A stretch of 64,000 bases of DNA from NCBI RefSeq assembly GCF_000382305.1, contig NZ_KB908024.1, forward strand, positions 100,460 to 164,459, read 5' to 3'. Position numbers and translations under genes: made by a program. Source of the DNA: Vitreoscilla stercoraria DSM 513 (GTDB lineage: Bacteria; Pseudomonadota; Gammaproteobacteria; Burkholderiales; Neisseriaceae). The notes below the pieces were generated by a model that was given only the letters and a program-made list of their open reading frames with translations, was not told where the DNA came from and did not search any database. This document shows, piece after piece, positions 1 to 8,758 of the stretch. Every line of letters begins with the position of its first letter. Position 1 is the stretch's first letter.

Positions 1-1620
1 GGTTTGACTAAATTGCCAGGCACACAAGCGACCATCAATTTGAATGTCGTTTTTCCTAGTATTAAAGTTGATGATGCCAAAGGTTATTACCCTACCAATC
101 CAGATGGTTCACCAACTGATGGTACTGTGGGAAAAGGTGAGCGTATCAGTGGTTTTAATTCAGATAAAATTGACCCAGGCCCGACGTTTGCCCCTCATTT
201 TTATGCTTCTCATCAAGTCAATGATCGTGTGAGTGTGGGTATTGGTGGTTTCGTGCCGTTCGGCTCAGGTACTGAATACGAACATAATTCGGTTTTGCGT
301 TATAACTTGAATGAGTTGGGCTTACAAACCATAGCGATTCAACCAACTGTGGCATTCAAATTGAATGACAATCACTCGTTTGGTATTGGCTTGGTGGCGC
401 AGCATACCACTGCTGAATTGCGTCAATATGCCAACTTTGGACCTGCATTGCGAGCAGGATTGGCTGAGAGTTCGACACAGGCGGCAGCTGGTTTAATGCA
501 ATTGAATGCGGGTATCGCACAATTGAATGGCGGTATTGCTCAATATGATACTGGTATTGCTCAAGCGGAAGCTGGCATTACTCAATTACAAGCGGCTTTG
601 CAAGCCAATCCAAACAGTGCTCAATTACAAGCGCAATTAGAAGGCACTCAACAAGCACGCGATAAAGCTGTGGCAGAGCGCACCGCTTTGCAAACGCAGC
701 TTGCAGGCGTTACGAAACAGCAACAAACGGTAACGGCACAAAAACAAGCTGTAGATGGTCAATTGGCCAATATGAGTGCCAGTGGTAATGGTGATGCTGA
801 TGGTTATGCCAAAGTCAAAGGTGATGATTGGGGTTTTGGTTATAACTTGGCATGGATGTGGGACATCAACGAGTCAGTTCGTGTGGGTGTGAACTACCGT
901 TCTAAAGTTGAACACGATTTGAAAGGCGATGCTGAATGGATTTTGGTTGGTCAGTCTTTTCAAAATCCCAACTTAGGTAGTACTTTGTCACAGCAAATTC
1001 GCGACCGTGGTTACAAAGCCAAAGAAGATGCCAGTGTGAAAATTGTCACTCCTGAGTCATTGTCTTTACATGGTATGTGGAAAGCCAATCCAAAATGGAA
1101 TGTGTTTGCCGATGCAACATGGACGCGTCACTCTCGTTTCAATCAAGCCATCTTACAGTTCGGCAATTTGAAAACAGTGACCACTGCACAAACGGGCGAT
1201 GAAGACGCTGCAACTGCAGGTTCACAATCTAGTAAAACCCGCTTGTATCCAAACTGGAAAGACACGTGGAAAGTTGGTGTGGGTGCATCTTATCAATACA
1301 GTGAGCCATTGCAATTGCGTTTTGGTATGGCTTACGACCAATCACCTGTACGCGATTCAAGTTTCCGCATGAGTACTTTGCCAGACAATGATCGTATTTG
1401 GTTCTCTTTGGGTGCGAAATACGACATCAACAAGCAAAACACTGTGAACTTTGCATACAGCTATATTCATATCAAAAATTCCGATGCAATCGTGAATGGT
1501 TATGGTACAGGCGATCGTAATGCGTATGCACAAGCCAACGTGAGCAGTAAAACCGATGGTACGGCCAAATTCAAAAGCAATGGTCAAATCTTAGGTGTTC
1601 AATACACTTACCGTTTTTAA
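1..1620 (+). CDS. fadL: FadL/OmpP1-type outer-membrane long-chain fatty acid transporter, 5' end cut by the window
   Basis: The reading frame is open from base 1, so signal peptide and plug region lie upstream; an in-frame TTG at position 4 is not the real start. The first residues (LTKLPGTQ) match the conserved N-terminal region after the NPAG motif of FadL. The C-terminal half has the usual alternating strands (DGYAKVKGDDWGFGYN, VRVGVNYRSKVEHDLKGD) and ends in a terminal aromatic (YTYRF), as beta-barrel proteins do. It should form a 14-stranded barrel that moves hydrophobic substrates across the outer membrane. Odd: about 110 Ala/Gln-rich residues (roughly nt 460-790), including four tandem heptads of the type GIAQxxx, sit where homologues have a short loop, making this protein clearly longer than usual. 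The beta-oxidation genes follow directly, which supports fatty acid uptake. Confidence 0.9.
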   Translation, partial: GLTKLPGTQATINLNVVFPSIKVDDAKGYYPTNPDGSPTDGTVGKGERISGFNSDKIDPGPTFAPHFYASHQVNDRVSVGIGGFVPFGSGTEYEHNSVLRYNLNELGLQTIAIQPTVAFKLNDNHSFGIGLVAQHTTAELRQYANFGPALRAGLAESSTQAAAGLMQLNAGIAQLNGGIAQYDTGIAQAEAGITQLQAALQANPNSAQLQAQLEGTQQARDKAVAERTALQTQLAGVTKQQQTVTAQKQAVDGQLANMSASGNGDADGYAKVKGDDWGFGYNLAWMWDINESVRVGVNYRSKVEHDLKGDAEWILVGQSFQNPNLGSTLSQQIRDRGYKAKEDASVKIVTPESLSLHGMWKANPKWNVFADATWTRHSRFNQAILQFGNLKTVTTAQTGDEDAATAGSQSSKTRLYPNWKDTWKVGVGASYQYSEPLQLRFGMAYDQSPVRDSSFRMSTLPDNDRIWFSLGAKYDINKQNTVNFAYSYIHIKNSDAIVNGYGTGDRNAYAQANVSSKTDGTAKFKSNGQILGVQYTYRF

Positions 1621-1697
1621 TTAATCAAGCAAAGTGCGGATGGGCTTGCCCATCTGCACCTGATTCATAACCCTGTTCGTAAAAAAGAGGTTTTCTT

Positions 1698-4067
1698 ATG
1701 TCATCAAACAAGCTCGTGGTACGCAAAGTAGCCGTGTTGGGCGCAGGTGTCATGGGTGCGCAAATTGCCGCTCATTTGGCTAATGCCAAAGTACCAACCG
1801 TGTTATTTGATTTACCAGCCAAAGAAGGTCCAAAAAATGCCATCGTTGAAAAAGCTTTGGCTGCGTTGAAAAAACAAAAACCAGCGCCTTTGGCCAGCAA
1901 AACTGCGATTGAATACATTCAAGCCGCCAATTATGACGATGATTTGGCGTTGTTGTCTGAGTGTGATTTGGTGATTGAAGCAGTGGCTGAGCGCTTAGAC
2001 ATCAAAGAAAATTTGTACAGCAAAGTGGCACCGTATTTGGGTGAAAAAACCATTTTTGCGACCAATACTTCAGGCTTGTCGATTGAAACATTGGCAGGCG
2101 TGTTTTCTAAAGAATTGAAAGACCGTTTTTGCGGTGTGCATTTCTTCAATCCGCCACGCTATATGCATTTGGTAGAATTGATTGCATGCCAAGAAACCGA
2201 TGCTGCGGTATTGGACAATTTAGAGCGTTTCTTGGTGTCGACCTTAGGCAAAGGCGTGGTTCGCGCTAAAGATACGCCTAACTTCGTTGCCAACCGTATT
2301 GGCGTGTTCTCGATGCTCGCGACGATGGCCAATGCTGCGCAATATGGTTTGCGTTTTGATGTGGTCGACGATTTGACGGGCGCGCGTTTGGGTCGCCCAA
2401 AATCTGCTACATTCCGTACCGCTGACGTGGTGGGTTTGGACACGTTTGCACACGTTGCTAAAACCATGCAAGACCATTTACAGGCTGATCCTTGGCACGC
2501 GCATTTTGGTTTGCCAACTTGGTTGACAGGCTTGATTGAAAAAGGTGCTTTGGGTGCGAAAACCAAAGCAGGTATTTTCAAAAAAGAAGGCAAGCGCATT
2601 TTTGTATTGGATGCTAACAGCGGCGAATACGTGGCTTCGAATGAAAAAGCCGACAAAGAAGTCACTGAACTTTTGAAAGCGGCAACTTGGGGCGAAAAAT
2701 TGGCGGCACTTCGTGCATCTGAACACCCACAAGCACAATTTTTGTGGGCGTGCATGCGTGATGTGTTCCATTACATCGCCGTTCATGCCAAAGACATCGC
2801 TCACAATGCCCGTGACATCGATTTTGCGATTCGTTGGGGCTTCGGTTGGGACATGGGTCCATTTGAAATTTGGCAAGCCGCTGGCTGGACGCAAGTGGCT
2901 AAATGGGTAGCAGAAGACATTGCCGCTGGTAAAACGTTGAGCAGCGAGCCGTTGCCTGAATGGGTATTAGACGGTCGTGAAGGCGTACATTCAGATGCTG
3001 GCAGCTTGAATTTCTCTAGCTTGGAAGCCGAAGGCCGCAGCCAATTGGACGTTTACAAACGCCAATATTTGCCAGCGAAATTGTTTGGAGAATCTCCAAA
3101 AGCATTGGGCGAAACCGTGTTCAAAACCGATGCGATTCACGCGTTCACTTTGGACGGTGAAGTATTGGTGATTGAAAATACCAACAAAAATCGTGCGATT
3201 AGCCGCGAAGTGTTGGAAGGCATCAATCAAGCCATTGATGTTGCCGAAGAGCGTTTCTCGTCTTTGGTGATTTGGGCACCTGAAGCACCGTTCTCAGTCG
3301 GTGCAGATTTGAAATCGATGATGCCAGCGTTTGCCACAGGTGATTTGCAAGCCATCGAAGATATGGTCAAATTGTTCCAAGACACCTCGATGCGCTTGCG
3401 TTACAGCCACATTCCAACCGTTTCTGCGGTGCAAGGTTTTGCTTTTGGTGGCGGTTGTGAGTTTGTATTGCATTCAAACAAAGTCGTGGCGGCATTGGAG
3501 TCTTACATCGGTTTGGTGGAAGTGGGCGTGGGCTTGATTCCAGCAGGCGGCGGCAGCAAAGATTTTGCATTGAAAGCGGCGCGTGCGAGCCAAGGCGATT
3601 TGTTAGCGGCCTTAAAAGACCGTTACATGAATTTGGCGATGGCGAAAGTGGCAACAAGTGCTTTGGAAGCCAAAGAATTGGGCTATTTGAATGAAGATGC
3701 GGTCGTGGTATTCAATGCGTATGAATTGTTGTTTGTCGCTTTGAACGAAGCGCGCGCATTGGCCGCTTCTGGCTGGCGTCCTGAAATTCAGCAAAAATTT
3801 GCTGTGGCAGGTCGCACCGGTGCCGCTTCGATTAAAGGCCAATTGGTGAACATGAAAGAGGGCGGCTTCATCAGCGAATACGACATGTATTTGGGCAGCC
3901 AAATTGCCGACGTGATGACCGGTGGCGATGTGGACGCAGGTACGATTGTCGATGAACAATGGATTTTGGATTTAGAACGCAAAGTGTTCGTGTCTTTGTT
4001 GCAACAAGAGAAAACCTTGGAGCGCATCGAGAACATGATGTCTACTGGTAAACCATTGCGCAACTGA
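1698..4067 (+). CDS. fadN: 3-hydroxyacyl-CoA dehydrogenase / enoyl-CoA hydratase fusion (FadN type)
   Basis: A 789-residue beta-oxidation enzyme with the dehydrogenase first and the hydratase last, the order of Bacillus FadN rather than E. coli FadB. The NAD-binding loop GAGVMG is at residues 15-20. The catalytic His148 lies in GVHFFNP, with Glu160 following. The hydratase/isomerase domain shows the oxyanion-hole segments APFSVGADL (about 530) and GFAFGGGCEF (about 580) and the acidic EVGVGLIPAGGG segment (about 607). It would hydrate enoyl-CoA and oxidise 3-hydroxyacyl-CoA in the cytosol. The ATG at 1698 has AGAGG upstream. The thiolase gene follows after 62 bases, separated by a DUS hairpin without a T-run, so the two genes are probably co-transcribed. 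Confidence 0.93.
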   Translation: MSSNKLVVRKVAVLGAGVMGAQIAAHLANAKVPTVLFDLPAKEGPKNAIVEKALAALKKQKPAPLASKTAIEYIQAANYDDDLALLSECDLVIEAVAERLDIKENLYSKVAPYLGEKTIFATNTSGLSIETLAGVFSKELKDRFCGVHFFNPPRYMHLVELIACQETDAAVLDNLERFLVSTLGKGVVRAKDTPNFVANRIGVFSMLATMANAAQYGLRFDVVDDLTGARLGRPKSATFRTADVVGLDTFAHVAKTMQDHLQADPWHAHFGLPTWLTGLIEKGALGAKTKAGIFKKEGKRIFVLDANSGEYVASNEKADKEVTELLKAATWGEKLAALRASEHPQAQFLWACMRDVFHYIAVHAKDIAHNARDIDFAIRWGFGWDMGPFEIWQAAGWTQVAKWVAEDIAAGKTLSSEPLPEWVLDGREGVHSDAGSLNFSSLEAEGRSQLDVYKRQYLPAKLFGESPKALGETVFKTDAIHAFTLDGEVLVIENTNKNRAISREVLEGINQAIDVAEERFSSLVIWAPEAPFSVGADLKSMMPAFATGDLQAIEDMVKLFQDTSMRLRYSHIPTVSAVQGFAFGGGCEFVLHSNKVVAALESYIGLVEVGVGLIPAGGGSKDFALKAARASQGDLLAALKDRYMNLAMAKVATSALEAKELGYLNEDAVVVFNAYELLFVALNEARALAASGWRPEIQQKFAVAGRTGAASIKGQLVNMKEGGFISEYDMYLGSQIADVMTGGDVDAGTIVDEQWILDLERKVFVSLLQQEKTLERIENMMSTGKPLRN

Positions 4068-4072
4068 TGCCT

Positions 4073-4106
4073 TTAAGCGTCCTGTAAAGGTTTACAGGAC
4101 GCTTAA
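4073..4106. repeat. Inverted pair of DUS-like repeats
   Basis: Two copies of GCGTCCTGTAA (4077-4087 and, inverted, 4092-4102) form a perfect 16-bp stem, TTAAGCGTCCTGTAAA, around a GG loop. It lies between fadN and fadA and is not followed by a T-run on either strand. It is therefore better read as a paired uptake sequence than as an intrinsic terminator. Confidence 0.85.
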
Positions 4107-4129
4107 AAAACGAATTTGGAGATAGTTAA

Positions 4130-5329
4130 ATGACTCAATTGAGAGATGCTTATATTGTTGCGGCAACCCGTACACCAGTTGGCAAAGCCCCACGCGGTAT
4201 GTTGCGCACGACCCGTCCTGACGACATGTTGGCGCACGTGATCAAAAGTGTGATTGCACAAGTGCCTGAATTTGATTTGCGCGACATCAACGATGTGGTG
4301 GCAGGCTGTGCTTTCCCTGAAGCGGAACAAGGCTTGAACATGGCACGTATTGGCGTGTTGCTCGCTGGTTTGCCTAACACCGTTGGCGGTATCACCATTA
4401 ACCGCTATTGTTCATCAGGCGTGAATGCCTTGCAAATGGCGGCTGACCGCATTCGCACAGGTGAAGCTGACATCACCATCGCCGCAGGCGTGGAATCCAT
4501 GTCGATGATTCCGATGATGGGCAACAAAGTCGCTTTGAACCCTGCTATTTTTGAAAAAGATGAAAACATTGCGATTGCTTATGGCATGGGTTTGACCGCT
4601 GAAAATGTTGCAAATCAATGGAATATTTCGCGCGAAGACCAAGATGCTTTTGCTGTGGAAAGCCATCGCCGTGCTTTAGAAGCGATTGCACAAGGTAAAT
4701 TCAAAGCTGAAATCAGTCCGATTGAAGCGATTTACCGTTCTGCCAATTTGCAAACGCGTGAAGCGCAAATTGTGCGCAAATTGTTAGACACCGATGAAGG
4801 TCCACGTGCAGGCACTTCTTTGGAAGGTTTGGCGAAATTGCGTCCTGTATTTGCGGCCAAAGGCTCTGTGACTGCGGGCAACTCTTCACAAATGTCCGAC
4901 GGCGCAGGTGCGTTGTTAGTGTGTTCGGAAGAAGCTATGAAGCGTTACGGTTTCACGCCATTGGCGCGTTATGATGGTTTTGCGGTGCGTGGTGTGCCGG
5001 CTGAAATCATGGGCATTGGCCCTAAAGAAGCGATTCCTGCGGTATTGAAGTCTTCAGGCCGCTCTTTGGCTGACATCAAATGGATGGAGTTGAACGAAGC
5101 GTTTGCTGCGCAAGCGTTGGCAGTGATTCGCGATTTGGAATTGGACACGCAAATTGTCAATCCAAATGGCGGCGCGATTGCTTTGGGTCATCCGTTGGGC
5201 GCCACTGGTGCCATTCGTGCAGCGACTGTGATTCACGGTATGCGAGGTCGTGGTGAAACAGGTTATGGCATGGTGACGATGTGTATCGGCACAGGCATGG
5301 GTGCGGCAGGTTTGATTGAAGTTTTGTAA
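4130..5329 (+). CDS. fadA: Acetyl-CoA C-acyltransferase (3-ketoacyl-CoA thiolase)
   Basis: A 399-residue thiolase that completes beta-oxidation by cleaving 3-ketoacyl-CoA with CoA. The nucleophile Cys94 lies in NRYCSSG. His354 is in GHPLGATG and the second catalytic Cys385 is in CIGTGMG, so the triad is intact. Length is normal for the family. Start ATG is preceded by GGAG. It sits downstream of fadN, and a strong intrinsic terminator follows the stop. The substrate chain length cannot be told from sequence; acetyl-CoA acetyltransferases share the same motifs, but the neighbours favour a fatty-acid role. A DUS-core match, GCGTCCTGTA, is embedded in the coding sequence near 4838. Confidence 0.93.
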   Translation: MTQLRDAYIVAATRTPVGKAPRGMLRTTRPDDMLAHVIKSVIAQVPEFDLRDINDVVAGCAFPEAEQGLNMARIGVLLAGLPNTVGGITINRYCSSGVNALQMAADRIRTGEADITIAAGVESMSMIPMMGNKVALNPAIFEKDENIAIAYGMGLTAENVANQWNISREDQDAFAVESHRRALEAIAQGKFKAEISPIEAIYRSANLQTREAQIVRKLLDTDEGPRAGTSLEGLAKLRPVFAAKGSVTAGNSSQMSDGAGALLVCSEEAMKRYGFTPLARYDGFAVRGVPAEIMGIGPKEAIPAVLKSSGRSLADIKWMELNEAFAAQALAVIRDLELDTQIVNPNGGAIALGHPLGATGAIRAATVIHGMRGRGETGYGMVTMCIGTGMGAAGLIEVL

Positions 5330-5352
5330 TTGTAAAGTTTGATTCCCGTTTG

Positions 5353-5381
5353 CCCTCTTGAGAATTCGAGAGGGTTTTTTT
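5353..5381 (+). terminator. Intrinsic terminator after fadA
   Basis: Stem CCCTCT/AGAGGG (5353-5358 and 5369-5374) is followed directly by seven T residues (5375-5381). It closes the fad transcription unit. Confidence 0.85.
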
Positions 5382-5652
5382 ATGCGTGTGTGATAAAAAA
5401 TTGGCAGGAAAAAGACACTCAAATCAGTTGGAATCCAGTGCATTTTAAAATTTCTGTTGCCATTGCAATGAATAGGGCTGTCTTGAAACGTTTGTTATGA
5501 ATTTTGAATAATATATTGAGTGAGGATGTGGCTAAAGTGCAGTATTCAAACTGAGTATAAATGTTTATAGATTTGAATTATTGAAGAAAAATAAGTGATT
5601 TGGTAAGTCAGTTGGCATTCTGATTATGATGAAATTAATTATTTATATATTC

Positions 5653-5681
5653 ATTATTGTTTCACTTGTCGAAACAGTAAT
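5653..5681. promoter_or_regulatory. Candidate operator upstream of gabT
   Basis: Arms ATTATTGTTTC and GAAACAGTAAT pair over 11 positions with one T-G wobble and a 7-base spacer. A possible -35 (TTGACT, 5682-5687) begins immediately after the right arm; a matching -10 is not clear. There is no T-run, so it does not look like a terminator. Inferred only from symmetry and position. Confidence 0.3.
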
Positions 5682-5783
5682 TTGACTGGTGAAATTTATT
5701 TTGCATTGTATCTTGATTTCTTGATGTGGTTATGAGAGGCTTTTATAGAAAATAGGATGCAAGATCAAACCTCAAACCGCGCT

Positions 5784-5794
5784 TTACAGGTCGC
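5784..5794 (-). repeat. Solitary DUS variant (GCGACCTGTAA on the minus strand)
   Basis: TTACAGGTCGC on the plus strand, one base from the canonical motif at its variable fourth position. It lies about 60 bases upstream of gabT. Confidence 0.6.
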
Positions 5795-5854
5795 CTTTAG
5801 GTGTTTTGAAAGCGTTGTTGTCAGACACACAACTTATCATAGTTAGGATATGCA

Positions 5855-7144
5855 ATGAACAAGACTGAAATTACCCAACGTCGTCAAGCAGCCACCGCTC
5901 GTGGCGTGGGCATCATGTGCGATTTCTACATCGAAAAAGCCAAAAATGCAGAGTTGTGGGATACCGATGGCAATCGTTATATTGACTTTGCAGGTGGTAT
6001 TGGTGTGTTGAATACTGGTCATTTGCATCCTAAAGTGCAAGCAGCCGTGGCAGAGCAATTGAACAAATTCAGTCACACTTGTTATCAAGTTGTGCCTTAC
6101 GAAAGTTATACTTTGGCAGCAGAGCGCATCAATGCCAAAGCGCCTGTTAACGGCACAGCCAAAACATTCTTCTTAACGACTGGTGCAGAAGCAGTAGAAA
6201 ACGCAGTGAAAGTAGCGCGTTCTTATACAGGCCGCCCAGGCGTGATTTCTTTCCAAAGTGGTTACCACGGTCGTACCAATTTGACTTTGGGCATGACGGG
6301 CAAAGTGGCTCCGTACAAATTGGGCTTTGGTCCATTCCCAGCAGACATCGTGCACGCACAATACCCAAATCCATTGTACGGCGTGAGTTCAGAAGACGCT
6401 TTGGCCAGCTTGAAATTGCAATTCAAAACCACGATTGACCCAAAACAAGTGGCTGCCATCATCATCGAGCCGATTCAAGGTGAAGGCGGTTTCAACGTCA
6501 CGCCATTTGATTTCTTGCAAGGCTTGCGCGATTTGTGTGATGAACACGGCATTGTGTTGATTTTTGACGAAGTACAAACAGGCTTTGCACGTACGGGTAC
6601 TTTGTTTGCAACCGAGCAAACGGGTGTGAAGCCTGATTTGATTACCATGGCCAAATCTTTGGCAGGTGGTTTCCCGATTTCTGGCGTGGTAGGCAAGGCT
6701 GAAATCATCGATGCACCTGCTGCAGGCGGCTTGGGTGGCACTTACGCAGGCAGCCCATTGGGTTTGGCGGCTGTTTTGGCGGTGTTGGATGTCATTGAAG
6801 AAGAAAAATTGTGCGAACGCTCACAACAATTGGGCGACCAATTGCGTGCACGATTGGAAAGCTTGCAAGAAGCAGTACCACAAATTCGCGTGGTACGTGG
6901 TTTGGGCGGTATGATTGCGGTTGAATTCATGAAGCCAGATACCAACGAACACGATCCAGAATTCACCAAACGTGCGCAAACACACGCTTTGGAAAACGGT
7001 TTGATTTTGCTCACTTGCGGTATGTATTACAACGTAATGCGCTTCTTATTCCCAGTAACGATTGAAGACGAAGTGTTTGCAGAAGCATTAGACACATTGG
7101 AAGCTGCTTTGAAATATGCAGCGACTCAAGCAGCGACTGCTTAA
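5855..7144 (+). CDS. gabT: 4-aminobutyrate--2-oxoglutarate transaminase
   Basis: A 429-residue class III PLP aminotransferase that converts GABA and 2-oxoglutarate to succinate semialdehyde and glutamate. FDEVQTGFARTG (Asp238 binds the PLP ring nitrogen) and Lys267 in MAKSLAGG (Schiff-base lysine) are both present, and the length equals that of typical GabT. Start ATG has AGGA at proper spacing. gabD follows 77 bases downstream, giving the complete two-step GABA shunt into succinate. A 5-aminovalerate transaminase would look the same; the gabD partner supports GabT. No dedicated regulator or transporter gene adjoins the pair. Confidence 0.92.
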   Translation: MNKTEITQRRQAATARGVGIMCDFYIEKAKNAELWDTDGNRYIDFAGGIGVLNTGHLHPKVQAAVAEQLNKFSHTCYQVVPYESYTLAAERINAKAPVNGTAKTFFLTTGAEAVENAVKVARSYTGRPGVISFQSGYHGRTNLTLGMTGKVAPYKLGFGPFPADIVHAQYPNPLYGVSSEDALASLKLQFKTTIDPKQVAAIIIEPIQGEGGFNVTPFDFLQGLRDLCDEHGIVLIFDEVQTGFARTGTLFATEQTGVKPDLITMAKSLAGGFPISGVVGKAEIIDAPAAGGLGGTYAGSPLGLAAVLAVLDVIEEEKLCERSQQLGDQLRARLESLQEAVPQIRVVRGLGGMIAVEFMKPDTNEHDPEFTKRAQTHALENGLILLTCGMYYNVMRFLFPVTIEDEVFAEALDTLEAALKYAATQAATA

Positions 7145-7160
7145 TTCCCATTGCGCCAAA

Positions 7161-7187
7161 AGGCGTCCTGTAACTTACAGGGCGCCT
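7161..7187. repeat. Inverted DUS-like pair between gabT and gabD
   Basis: The left arm contains GCGTCCTGTAA exactly (7163-7173). The right arm carries one change (GGCGCCCTGTAA read on the minus strand). There is no T-run beyond it, so read-through into gabD is expected. Confidence 0.75.
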
Positions 7188-7221
7188 TATTGATATCAAA
7201 ATATACGAAGGATGATTCAGT

Positions 7222-8703
7222 ATGACTCAAGCAGCAGACATTGCATTGCAATTGAAAGACAGCGCTTTATTCAAAAACCAATCTTATATTAATGGTGAAT
7301 GGTTGGATGCCGACAGTGGCGAAACCGTTGAAGTGACCAATCCTGCTAATGGTGAAGTCATTGGTACTGTGCCGCAAATGGGTCAAGCAGAAGCGGATCG
7401 TGCCGTTACTGCGGCATCTGCGGCATTGAATGCGTGGAAAAACAAATCAGCCAAAGAACGCAGCCAAATCTTGCGCAAATGGTTTGATTTGATGATGGAA
7501 CACCAAGAAGATTTGGGTAAAATCTTGACCATCGAACAAGGCAAACCTTTGTCAGAAGCCAAAGGCGAAATCGCTTATGGCGCCTCTTACATTGAATGGT
7601 ATGCCGAAGAAGGCAAGCGTATTTATGGTGACATTATCCCATCATTGGGCTTGGACAAACGCATTTTGGTTACCAAACAGCCCATTGGCGTGTGTGCCGC
7701 CATTACGCCTTGGAATTTCCCGAATGCGATGATTACACGCAAAGCTGCGCCAGCTTTGGCAGCAGGTTGTACATTTGTGGTGCGTCCTGCATCGCAAACA
7801 CCGTTTTCGGCTTTGGCCATTGCTGAATTGGCAGACCGTGCAGGCATTCCTAAAGGTGTGTTCAACGTGTTAACAGGCAGTTCTAGCCAAATTGGCCAAG
7901 TGTTGACCAAAGACGACCGTGTGAAAAAATTCAGCTTCACAGGTTCCACTGAGGTCGGTCGCAAACTGATTGAACAATGTGCATCTACGGTGAAAAAAGT
8001 ATCGATGGAATTGGGCGGCAATGCACCATTTATCGTGTTCAATGATGCTGATTTGGATGCGGCAGTGGAAGGCGCGATGATTTGCAAATTCCGCAATGCA
8101 GGTCAAACTTGCGTGTGCGCGAACCGTATTTACGTTCAAAGCGGCGTATATGACCAATTTGTCGCGAAATTCAAAGCAGCCGTAGAAAAATTGTCTATTG
8201 GTAGCGGTTTGGAAGCGGGTGTGAATTTTGGTCCTGTGATTGATGCCAATGCAGTGAAAAAAGTGGAAGAGCATATTGCTGATGCCACGAGCAAAGGCGC
8301 GAAAGTCGAAATCGGTGGTCAGCCACACGCATTGGGCGGTTTGTTCTTTGAACCGACCATTGTGACGGGTGCGACTCAAGAAATGCAATTTGCCAAAGAC
8401 GAGACGTTTGGTCCATTGGCACCTGTGTTTAAGTTTGAAACTGAAGCAGAAGTATTAGAGTGGGCGAACGATACCGAGTTTGGTTTGGCGTCTTACTTCT
8501 ATACTCGCGATATTGGCCGCATTGTGCGCGTGTCTGAAGGTTTGGAATACGGCATGGTGGCGTTGAATACGGGCATTTTGTCTAACGAAGCCGCACCATT
8601 TGGTGGCGTGAAACAATCTGGCTTGGGTCGTGAAGGTTCGAAATACGGCATTGAAGATTATGTTGAAGTGAAATATGTATTGTTGGCAGGCTTGGACAAG
8701 TAA
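7222..8703 (+). CDS. gabD: Succinate-semialdehyde dehydrogenase
   Basis: A 493-residue aldehyde dehydrogenase that oxidises succinate semialdehyde to succinate. Visible motifs are PWNFPNAM (164-170), SMELGGNAPF with general base Glu263, and GQTCVCANR with the nucleophile Cys297 followed by Cys299, as in GabD of E. coli. Odd: the conserved Lys of the KPA cofactor-binding motif is Arg188 here (VVRPASQTP), encoded by GCGTCCTG, the core of this genome's DUS-like repeat. Start ATG at 7222 has AAGGA upstream. It forms the GABA shunt with gabT. Confidence 0.92.
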   Translation: MTQAADIALQLKDSALFKNQSYINGEWLDADSGETVEVTNPANGEVIGTVPQMGQAEADRAVTAASAALNAWKNKSAKERSQILRKWFDLMMEHQEDLGKILTIEQGKPLSEAKGEIAYGASYIEWYAEEGKRIYGDIIPSLGLDKRILVTKQPIGVCAAITPWNFPNAMITRKAAPALAAGCTFVVRPASQTPFSALAIAELADRAGIPKGVFNVLTGSSSQIGQVLTKDDRVKKFSFTGSTEVGRKLIEQCASTVKKVSMELGGNAPFIVFNDADLDAAVEGAMICKFRNAGQTCVCANRIYVQSGVYDQFVAKFKAAVEKLSIGSGLEAGVNFGPVIDANAVKKVEEHIADATSKGAKVEIGGQPHALGGLFFEPTIVTGATQEMQFAKDETFGPLAPVFKFETEAEVLEWANDTEFGLASYFYTRDIGRIVRVSEGLEYGMVALNTGILSNEAAPFGGVKQSGLGREGSKYGIEDYVEVKYVLLAGLDK

Positions 8704-8723
8704 TTCATTTTCATAGCATATTC

Positions 8724-8758
8724 AAAAGCGTCCTGTAACTTACAGGACGCTTTTTTGT
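8724..8758. terminator. DUS hairpin acting as bidirectional terminator between gabD and the HNH-like gene
   Basis: Two exact GCGTCCTGTAA copies (8728-8738; inverted 8740-8750) form a long stem that is followed by TTTTTT on the plus strand and preceded by AAAA, so it can serve two convergent genes. Confidence 0.75.

Larger units (their letters stand above)
5382..5854. other. AT-rich intergenic region upstream of gabT
   Basis: About 470 bases with no supported ORF. It holds an imperfect inverted repeat (5653-5681), a possible -35 box TTGACT just after it, and one solitary DUS variant at 5784-5794. Nothing else recognisable was seen. It most likely contains the gabT promoter and control sites. 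Confidence 0.6.
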
